DNA from: Planctomycetaceae bacterium
Lineage (GTDB): Bacteria; Planctomycetota; Planctomycetia; Planctomycetales; Planctomycetaceae
Assembly: GCA_027080405.1 (NCBI GenBank)
Contig: JALWSL010000420.1
Location: 1-5,170 of the forward strand
DNA length: 5,170 bases
Direction of reading: 5' to 3'
The notes below the pieces were generated by a model, which was not told the DNA's origin, made no database searches, and worked only from the letters and a program-made list of their open reading frames with translations. Made by a program: the position numbers and the translations under genes. Position 1 is the first letter of the stretch, and each line of letters opens with the position of its first letter. Shown one piece after another: positions 1 through 4,772 of the stretch.

Positions 1-882
1 GTTTTAGCGTGCCAGGCAGCTCAGCTTGCCATTCGCATTGAACCCTCGCAAAGTGGCCAGCTTGCCAGATTATTGACGTTCTTATTAAAGGCACAACCTT
101 GTGGATGGATGTTGCCGGATGTCGTAAACAGCTTCGAAAAATTGGCAGCCCGGCAACCGGAGGTCATCCAACATCTGGGCGAAGCTTTTGCATTTCCACA
201 TTTCCGTGTTCGCGTTGCAGCAGTTCGCGGACTGACTGCGATGGGGGAATTACTGGAGCTTGTTGAACAACCATTGACGGATTCGATTGATGATCAATCG
301 ACTTGTGTTTCAGAGGCCACCTTGCAAATGTTGCAGATGAACCGTTCTTTTCTTTCAACAGAGTTGCAAAACATCATCTCGCAGTATGATTTGAATCTAA
401 CCAGCCAAGAGGAAAATGAGGAGAGAGACTCTTTAGAGCAGCTCCTCTGGAAACCGCGCGCCAGTAAATTGAACGGACTGGGAGAAGATGGTGAAGACGC
501 AATCTTCTTTTTACGAAATAAAACAACTTGGGAAAAAGGTTTCTCTGAATACGAACTGCTTCTGCACTTGCTTGTTGGCCACAATTTACCACCAGCCGTT
601 TCTGCGTTGAGAAAAATTGATCCTCCAGATACTGCGTGCATTCTTTTGAAAATGATGTGCCCGGTTTTCTCGAATAAGCCCGTTTGCGAAGAGCCTGTGG
701 AGTTACTCGCCAATCGTCTGTGCAACTTTTTCGATGAAAATGTGCGAATCTATTCCAATGTGATCGTTCGAAATGGCGTGATTGATGAGTACCAACCGGT
801 TGCATTTGGACTGATTGATAACGGGTTGTTGTGGGTGGATGATCAGCGAGTTGGGATCTTCTGGGTTGTCGATGAAGATTAA
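1..882 (+). CDS. HEAT-like repeat protein, 5' partial
   Basis: The frame is open from the first base of the window to a TAA at 880-882, giving 293 visible residues, so the true start is upstream. A TTG at 73 is only an internal codon, because the reading continues before it with similar helical sequence. The first ~110 residues look like alternating amphipathic helices. The segment with VRVAAVRGLTAMGE (about residues 76-89) resembles a HEAT or PBS-lyase-type repeat, the helical scaffolds often used for protein binding. An acidic linker (SQEENEERDSLEQ) follows, then a second helical part. The C-terminus (VRIYSNVIVRNGVIDEYQPVAFGLIDNGLLWVDD) looks beta-rich and ends in acidic residues. I see no signal peptide, but the N-terminus is missing. 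The next gene begins at or just after its stop, which suggests co-transcription. That it is a real gene is likely. The HEAT assignment rests on pattern only and the exact function is unknown. Confidence 0.75.
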   Translation, partial: VLACQAAQLAIRIEPSQSGQLARLLTFLLKAQPCGWMLPDVVNSFEKLAARQPEVIQHLGEAFAFPHFRVRVAAVRGLTAMGELLELVEQPLTDSIDDQSTCVSEATLQMLQMNRSFLSTELQNIISQYDLNLTSQEENEERDSLEQLLWKPRASKLNGLGEDGEDAIFFLRNKTTWEKGFSEYELLLHLLVGHNLPPAVSALRKIDPPDTACILLKMMCPVFSNKPVCEEPVELLANRLCNFFDENVRIYSNVIVRNGVIDEYQPVAFGLIDNGLLWVDDQRVGIFWVVDED

Positions 883-1327
883 CTGGAAATTTAATATGCA
901 AACATTGCAAAGCCTGATTGAATTATACGGTGTTCCACAACGGATCAGTTGGGGAACGCACGAGGGGATACGTGGGGCTCATTGGGTTGATGTCCGGTTC
1001 GATGGAGCGGTGCATCAACGACACTATTTGCCTAATGCGACTGCAACTGCTGAAAGCAAAAAAACAGGTCGCATTTGCGAAGAGGCTTATCAGGAATTGC
1101 TCGAACTTTTATCTTCCATTCCTTTTGAGAAAATGAAATCAGCAGAGCTTGCAAATGTTTCCCCTTCCATCTATTGCGTCACGTTGGAATGCAGTTGGAA
1201 AAATACACATTGGGAATATGTTTTTTTAATGCAGCAAGACGATCAGGAAATAATCAACCAGTTAGCCGAGATGTTTTTGCGTTTAACCGAACAGGCGAGA
1301 GCAGGCAGCGACAATAACCCGGAATAG
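872..1327 (+). CDS. Uncharacterised ~150-residue protein following the HEAT-like gene
   Basis: I do not recognise this family. The ATG at 872 gives 151 residues and overlaps the upstream gene by 11 bp. An in-frame ATG at 896 (143 residues, MQTLQSLIELYGVPQ) lies 13 bp after the upstream stop and has a GGAA 7 nt before it, so it is an equally good start. The frame extends back to 815, but that would overlap far more and adds Gly/Ser/Cys-rich sequence unlike a gene start. The protein is soluble-looking and has no signal or membrane segment. It begins with a helix, continues with a Trp- and His-rich probable beta region (ISWGTHEGIRGAHWVDVRFD), has a helical middle (EEAYQELLELLSS), a beta-like stretch (SIYCVTLECSW, HWEYVFLM) and a closing helix. 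This alpha/beta pattern suits a small partner protein of the upstream gene, which is inference. Its last 45 bp overlap the convergent minus-strand gene. Confidence 0.7.
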   Translation: MKINWKFNMQTLQSLIELYGVPQRISWGTHEGIRGAHWVDVRFDGAVHQRHYLPNATATAESKKTGRICEEAYQELLELLSSIPFEKMKSAELANVSPSIYCVTLECSWKNTHWEYVFLMQQDDQEIINQLAEMFLRLTEQARAGSDNNPE

Positions 1328-1882
1328 GGCATGAAGTAGTAGTAGGACGGTGGTGTAAAATCCTTGTAAACCCTTCCATTTCGGTCGCATGAAAACAACC
1401 CAGACAATTAAACAAACCGCCGCCAGTAACGCACGTCCTGTTTCGGAATTGACAACATAAGGCATGCAGAGAAAGGGGACTGGAAGCAAAAAATCGCCCC
1501 AGTTCAAATTTGATGCACAAGAGACTTCATCTGAATGGCACGGCGAATCGTTTCGGTCCGTCTCGAATGCTTCTATTTGCTCAAGTGTCAGTGAACCATG
1601 GGGTTCACCTTCTGAAAGATTGATCACGCGAAAGTATTTGCCTGCAATGACAATTTCATCTCCTTTTGAGACTCGCAAATCATAATCTTTGGTCGAGTCG
1701 GAATGCATTGCGCAAAGCGTTCCCCGCACCCCCCGCTTTTGGTGAGAATTGCTTTTGTCGAAAGATTCTTCCCAAACATTTGCAAGGCCAATACGCACCC
1801 CATCCAAGTCGATTACAGTATTCTCCGTGAGATTGAAGCGGCGTCTGTTTTTCTCAGGAGTTGATTGTTTAGTCTGTTGCAT
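1283..1882 (-). CDS. Uncharacterised protein with two C-terminal membrane segments
   Basis: This is a 199-residue frame starting at the ATG complementary to 1880-1882 and ending in TAA at 1285-1283. I do not recognise the family. Residues 1-25 are polar and basic (KNRRRF). Residues 23-105 look like a compact beta-rich domain: TVIDLDGVRIGLANVWEES, then RGVRGTLCAMHSD, LRVSKGDEIVIAG and YFRVINLSEGEPHGSLTLEQ. A polar linker (about 106-130) precedes hydrophobic stretches at about 150-165 (ALLAAVCLIVWVVF) and 175-194 (FYTTVLLLLHALFRVIVAAC), separated by the basic segment RPKWKG. This suggests a tail-anchored membrane hairpin with the N-terminal domain probably cytoplasmic. There is no signal peptide. 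No clear ribosome binding site precedes the ATG; a TACAAT lies only 8 nt upstream, so the message could be leaderless. The product could be a small regulatory or envelope protein, but nothing in the sequence decides that. Confidence 0.72.
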   Translation of the reverse strand: MQQTKQSTPEKNRRRFNLTENTVIDLDGVRIGLANVWEESFDKSNSHQKRGVRGTLCAMHSDSTKDYDLRVSKGDEIVIAGKYFRVINLSEGEPHGSLTLEQIEAFETDRNDSPCHSDEVSCASNLNWGDFLLPVPFLCMPYVVNSETGRALLAAVCLIVWVVFMRPKWKGLQGFYTTVLLLLHALFRVIVAACSRLFG

Positions 1883-1890
1883 AATTGTTG

Positions 1891-1896
1891 ATTGTA
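1891..1896 (-). promoter_or_regulatory. Possible -10 element (TACAAT) of the minus-strand membrane protein gene
   Basis: Read on the minus strand, TACAAT ends 8 nt before the ATG at 1882. If used as a -10 box, transcription would begin at or next to the start codon, giving a leaderless message. No good -35 hexamer lies at the usual distance (TACACT at 17 nt is poor), so this is weak evidence. Confidence 0.2.
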
Positions 1897-1955
1897 TCAG
1901 GAGATGCTTGAAGAGTGTATCCGTCTTGGTCGCCCTATGTAGTTGGGAAAATTGA

Positions 1956-2164
1956 TGCCTCTTTTCTAGGCACTTCTGATCCTGTTGCGCTATTTATTGC
2001 TGCTCTGAACGCAACTCAGAGAAAAAACAAATGGCTGTTGATGGTCGTAACTCCTGTCAGGAAAGCAGGATACGGCGAGTGCCAAAGATACGTCTGAATC
2101 TCTGGCACGTCTTTTGCTCGGGAAGCGAATTGCGGTCTCTGTCTCTCTTTCCAGACAGGCTTCC
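1956..2164 (+). other. Gene-free stretch with consecutive hairpins; candidate structured RNA or leader
   Basis: No protein frame here is convincing on either strand. The stretch contains a series of inverted repeats: TGCCT/AGGCA (1956-1972), CTCTGA/TCAGAG (2003-2021), TCCTG/CAGGA (2052-2070), GTGCCA/TGGCAC extended by AGAT/ATCT across one mismatch (2079-2108), and GGAAGC/GCTTCC (2121-2126 with 2159-2164) enclosing CTGTCT/AGACAG (2139-2144 with 2153-2158). They are directly followed by the long terminator-like hairpin at 2167-2240. The density of perfect arms suggests a folded RNA read on the plus strand. Short perfect arms also occur by chance, however, and I found no strong promoter and no match to tmRNA, RNase P, 6S, SRP RNA or a riboswitch class I know. 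It may be a small RNA gene, a long hemD leader or plain spacer. Confidence 0.3.
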
Positions 2165-2166
2165 AT

Positions 2167-2240
2167 AGTCGAAGGTGTGGCCGGTTCAATAAGTGTTTAT
2201 TGAGCCGGACGAGCGCCCATGCCTTCGACTTTTTCTTTCT
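2167..2240 (+). terminator. Long compound hairpin with T-rich tail upstream of hemD
   Basis: An outer stem pairs 2167-2180 with 2217-2230 (14 pairs, two of them G-U). An inner stem pairs CCGGTTCAATAA (2181-2192) with TTATTGAGCCGG (2197-2208), 12 pairs with one G-U and a GTGT loop. An 8-nt one-sided bulge (2209-2216) separates them. The right arm is followed at once by TTTTCTTTCT, the layout of an intrinsic terminator in the plus direction. There is no such T tract on the other strand. Because it sits just before hemD, it would either end an upstream plus-strand transcript or act as an attenuator for hemD. The structure is seen directly; its role is inferred. Confidence 0.6.
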
Positions 2241-2244
2241 CCAC

Positions 2245-2273
2245 TTTTTCGGTTGCAACTGCTGTTGTATACT
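2245..2273 (+). promoter_or_regulatory. Weak candidate promoter for hemD
   Basis: TATACT at 2268-2273 is a good -10 box and lies between the T-rich tail of the hairpin and the hemD start at 2327, which would leave a leader of roughly 45 nt. At 17 nt spacing the -35 position (2245-2250) reads TTTTTC, which matches the consensus poorly. The position downstream of the terminator is the main argument in its favour. Confidence 0.28.
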
Positions 2274-2326
2274 CTGCTTTGTGTTTGTATGTGATATTGT
2301 TCATCAGTTGTGAAGCAGAATTGCCG

Positions 2327-3133
2327 ATGCCTGTTCGCGTATGTAGTTTCGAGTCCCGCCGATCGAATGAGATGGAGACTCTCATTAAAAAGTTGGGGGG
2401 AGAGCCGACAATTGCCCCTTCCATGCGGGAGGTTCCACTGGAGGAAAATGTGATCGCGGGTCAATTTGCAGACAGGATGATTGAGGGGCAGGTTGATGTC
2501 GTTATTTTCATGACGGGGGTTGGGGCCAAAACACTTCTTGATGCGATTGCTGCACTCGGCCAACTGGAACCTTTTCTTGTTTCTCTGGCAAAGCGGGTGG
2601 TCATTGTTCGTGGTCCGAAACCGTTTGCCCGGCTCAGGGAGCGAAACATTCGTGTTGACTACCGGGCTGAAGAACCAAATACCTGGCGTGAAATTTTGGC
2701 ATTGATCGATAACCACTCTCTCTTGCAAACGGGCAAAAAAGTTGCAGTTCAGGAGTATGGTAAACCGAATCTTGAATTCTACGAAGAATTGAAAAAACGG
2801 GGAGCCGAAGTGCTTCCGGTTCCCGTTTATCGTTGGGAATTTCCAACAGATCTGAAGCCCCTTCATCAGGCCATTCAAGCGACAATTGCGGGGCAGTTCG
2901 ACCTGCTGCTGTTTACATCTGCCAATCAGATTGACAATGTTCTTCAGGCAGCAGAGCAGCTTGGAGAACGTGAGAACTGGCTGCGGGCCGCCCGAAAGTG
3001 CACGCTCGCTTCCATTGGGCCAACATGCAGCGAACGCATGCGCGAACTCGGTTTACCTGTTCACCTGGAACCATCCCATCCGAAAATGGCCCATCTGGTT
3101 CGTGAGGCGATTGAGTACGTCAGCAGCAGTTAA
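2327..3133 (+). CDS. hemD: Uroporphyrinogen-III synthase
   Basis: HemD closes and rearranges hydroxymethylbilane to uroporphyrinogen III, the branch point to heme, siroheme and cobalamin, in the cytoplasm. The 268-residue product has the usual family length and two-lobed layout: the first lobe begins MPVRVCSFESRR, and the second lobe spans about residues 115-235 before the chain returns. Recognisable stretches are APSMREVPL (30-38), VVIFMTGVG (58-66), VVIVRGPKP (91-99), EPNTWRE (116-122), PVPVYRW (164-170), LLLFTSANQIDNV (193-205), IGPTCSERM (230-238) and a C-terminal AHLVREAIEYV helix. The family has few strictly conserved catalytic residues; the tyrosine of VYRW is in the expected place. 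I chose ATG 2327 because homologues begin just before the FESRR motif. The frame runs back to ATG 2219, but that codon lies inside the terminator-like hairpin and adds a hydrophobic 36-residue stretch. No strong Shine-Dalgarno is visible. No other heme gene is next to it. Confidence 0.95.
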   Translation: MPVRVCSFESRRSNEMETLIKKLGGEPTIAPSMREVPLEENVIAGQFADRMIEGQVDVVIFMTGVGAKTLLDAIAALGQLEPFLVSLAKRVVIVRGPKPFARLRERNIRVDYRAEEPNTWREILALIDNHSLLQTGKKVAVQEYGKPNLEFYEELKKRGAEVLPVPVYRWEFPTDLKPLHQAIQATIAGQFDLLLFTSANQIDNVLQAAEQLGERENWLRAARKCTLASIGPTCSERMRELGLPVHLEPSHPKMAHLVREAIEYVSSS

Positions 3134-3134
3134 G

Positions 3135-3167
3135 CCGGTCAATCAGCACACATTGATTATTGATCGG
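3135..3167. terminator. Hairpin between convergent hemD and phosphatase genes
   Basis: CCGGTCAAT (3135-3143) pairs with ATTGATCGG (3159-3167) over 9 positions with one G-U. An alternative inner stem, AATCA/TGATT, lies within it. It begins 1 nt after the hemD stop, where a terminator is expected, but there is no T tract on either side. It is therefore at most a weak bidirectional terminator or an RNA 3'-end stabiliser. Confidence 0.35.
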
Positions 3168-3243
3168 ATAGGTGGACTCTGCTTCATGCAAAAATCGCAG
3201 TATTGTCATGGCTTCGCCTGCATAAATGGAAATTGGAGCGGGT

Positions 3244-4068
3244 TCACCAAAATTTCCACCAGGCTTTCGAGCGGCGGTTCGTCTCAGGCGGGATTTCCTG
3301 TCTGGAATAGTCCGAAGGATGATGTTGATAATTCCCGGAGGTAATGACTTCCATTTCGGGGAGCAGAACACAGCTTAAGTCTCCTTCCAATCCCCCCGAA
3401 GTATCACACAGAATTCGCTGTTTTCTGATAATGACCTTCGGAACACAGACATGGCCGGAAATCACGGTTTGCAGACAGCCAGGAGGGAGGGGGCCTTCGG
3501 CGTAACTTTTTTCGCACAGCCATTGTGGGCGATTAAGTGAAAAATCCCTTTGCCGCAGGATTTTCATTTGCGTTTCAAAAGGGGAGTAGGGATCAAGTCC
3601 CGCGTGGATGACCAGATAGCGTGGGTGTTCGACCAGCCAGGGCAAATTGGCCAGAAAAGCCCGGTGCGATTCTGGAAGAGCATCGCGAAGAGCGCTCAAA
3701 TCGGCAAATGGAACGTTGTACGAGGCAAATGTCGCTTCCGCACTGTAATGATCCAACCAACGTTCCGCCCAATTAGAGTACTCGGGAGCCGGGATCAGCC
3801 CCAGTGAAGCGGCCATTGCGAAGTCGTGATTGCCGGCAACAGCGGTCGTTCGGGGGTGGAAGTGGTAAAATTCGTGGAACATGTCAATCGCCGCCCGGGT
3901 ATCAGGCCCACGATCCACAAAATCGCCCGCAAAAACGACCCAGCGATCCTCAAACAGGGGAGCATCCTGCAACCGATCGAGGATCACTCCCAGTTTGTCA
4001 ACCTGGCCGTGTACATCGCCAATAACAGCAATGGGGCCATCAATTTCGCTCGCCAGCTTTATGTCCAT
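3244..4068 (-). CDS. PPP-family metallophosphoesterase (calcineurin-like)
   Basis: The 274-residue protein carries the full set of PPP-type two-metal phosphatase motifs in order: GDVHG (17-21), GDFVDRG (48-54), GNHD (79-82), HAG (155-157) and GH (205-206). D18, H20, D49, N80, H155 and H206 are the expected metal ligands and H81 the expected catalytic acid. Known relatives are bacterial PP1-like Ser/Thr phosphatases, PrpE and the diadenosine tetraphosphatase ApaH. The DRG in motif 2 fits the protein phosphatase/PrpE side, but the substrate cannot be decided from sequence alone. No signal peptide or membrane segment is visible, so it is probably cytoplasmic. After the core there is a polar tail of about 30 residues ending in SKAWWKFW. 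The start is the first ATG, 16 codons before motif 1, as is common in the family. No clear ribosome binding site precedes it. It converges on hemD with a 110-bp gap and diverges from the gene at 4773. Confidence 0.93.
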   Translation of the reverse strand: MDIKLASEIDGPIAVIGDVHGQVDKLGVILDRLQDAPLFEDRWVVFAGDFVDRGPDTRAAIDMFHEFYHFHPRTTAVAGNHDFAMAASLGLIPAPEYSNWAERWLDHYSAEATFASYNVPFADLSALRDALPESHRAFLANLPWLVEHPRYLVIHAGLDPYSPFETQMKILRQRDFSLNRPQWLCEKSYAEGPLPPGCLQTVISGHVCVPKVIIRKQRILCDTSGGLEGDLSCVLLPEMEVITSGNYQHHPSDYSRQEIPPETNRRSKAWWKFW

Positions 4069-4185
4069 AGGTAATACTTTGGTGCACTGTAACCATTAAT
4101 CGCGTAAGACGCTCCGCAATCTTCACACAGCAGACCATGCTACAATTGCGACTCACCCCCATCATTTCAAAAAACAAACCCTGTT

Positions 4186-4227
4186 GTCTGGTTGAAAGAA
4201 GCCCCGTGGGCTCGAAAAACTCCAGAC
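4186..4227. other. Two-part inverted repeat, possible small RNA structure
   Basis: GTCTGG (4186-4191) pairs perfectly with CCAGAC (4222-4227). Centred inside is AGCCC (4200-4204) pairing with GGGCT (4208-4212) around a CGT loop. The inner loops are nearly symmetrical (8 and 9 nt). It lies about 118 nt upstream of the phosphatase start and could be an operator, a leader structure or chance. Confidence 0.28.
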
Positions 4228-4345
4228 CGAATTATCGGCACGGGATGACAAACATTGACCCCTCCCCGTATGACTGATCGGCTTTTTCACCGGGCACCCC
4301 TCCACTCCCATTCTAGCAGATTACCTCCCAGGTTCCCAAGTGAAC

Positions 4346-4359
4346 TTTTTGTACAAAAA
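4346..4359. repeat. 14-bp perfect palindrome TTTTTGTACAAAAA
   Basis: A perfect palindrome centred on GTAC, flanked by further A residues. Just downstream, AAACGGGA occurs twice (4360-4367 and 4372-4379) with a 12-base period. The symmetry would suit a dimeric regulator or an AT-rich bend in the shared promoter region, but no known operator is recognised. Confidence 0.3.
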
Positions 4360-4673
4360 AAACGGGAAATGAAACGGGAGTCTTTCGATAGAGCATGTGA
4401 AAGAGCGTATGAGCCGTTTACTTGTTTCGCTTCTCGAGTGTCCAATGAATCCCTTTGGATGCCGCGATCCAACCACGCTGTGTACCCGCACTGAAAATAC
4501 CTGCATTGAAGACCAGGCTATCCCAAACCTGTTTCCGTTGAATACGCTTTCGTGCATCAATCTGCCATTCACGACAGAAAAACGTCCATCATCCGAGCGG
4601 CCTGGAGGATATGCATCACGCTGATGTTTTTCGGTGGTTTCTGTAAAGGTTTCCGTAAAGAACTCGGCCTGGG

Positions 4674-4703
4674 TTGTTTCCTGTTCTTGTTCAGTTATAC
4701 AAT
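4674..4703 (+). promoter_or_regulatory. Candidate promoter of the zinc-ribbon-type gene
   Basis: TTGTTT (4674-4679) is followed after 16 nt by TATACA (4696-4701) or after 18 nt by TACAAT (4698-4703). Both are fair matches to a sigma-70-type promoter. Transcription would start near 4709, leaving a leader of about 60 nt before the ATG at 4773. This is a pattern match only. Confidence 0.38.
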
Positions 4704-4756
4704 GCACCTGTTTGCCTTTATTCAGGCTCGTCTTGTTTATCTTCTCTCTCACCTTC

Positions 4757-4762
4757 GGGGAG
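4757..4762 (+). promoter_or_regulatory. Ribosome binding site GGGGAG before ATG 4773
   Basis: GGGGAG lies 10 nt before the ATG at 4773. It is the best Shine-Dalgarno-like site in the window and supports this start, which also agrees with the usual family N-terminus. Confidence 0.5.
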
Positions 4763-4772
4763 TAATCACGGA

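Larger units (their letters stand above)
4069..4772. other. 704-bp divergent intergenic region without a supported gene
   Basis: This lies between the starts of the minus-strand phosphatase gene and the plus-strand zinc-ribbon-type gene, so it must hold both promoters. Frames of 60-80 codons occur on both strands but have unremarkable composition, no recognisable domain and no ribosome binding site. The longest minus frame runs into the zinc-ribbon gene. I see short inverted repeats (4186-4227, 4455-4472), a 14-bp palindrome (4346-4359), C-rich pyrimidine tracts around 4258-4330 and a candidate promoter near 4674-4703. No tRNA or known RNA gene was recognised. A decayed gene cannot be excluded. 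Confidence 0.5.

Noticed and set aside
374..910. 178-residue minus-strand frame opposite the HEAT-like gene
   Set aside because: His/Arg/Ser-rich sequence without motifs, entirely antisense to a better supported coding frame.
2051..2075. Similarity to the SRP RNA core (GTCAGGAAAGCAGGA)
   Set aside because: Only a short stretch resembles the 4.5S apical loop. The paired flanks and the asymmetric loop order needed for SRP RNA are absent.
1915..2097. 60-residue plus-strand frame starting with GTG
   Set aside because: Weak start, no ribosome binding site, no recognisable motif, and it coincides with the hairpin-rich region.
2181..2208. GGTTCAATA resembling a tRNA T-arm
   Set aside because: The surrounding 70-90 bases do not form acceptor, D or anticodon arms; the motif is part of the terminator stem.
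2016..2258. 80-residue minus-strand frame between the membrane protein gene and hemD
   Set aside because: It crosses the terminator-like hairpin and the hairpin train, has no domain or ribosome binding site, and its Lys/Trp/Arg-rich start is the complement of the pyrimidine-rich stretch. It looks like a by-product of non-coding DNA.
4343..4362. Resemblance of the GTACAAAAAA segment to a phage attachment core
   Set aside because: No integrase, no tRNA gene and no second copy in the window; AT-rich palindromes of this kind occur by chance.
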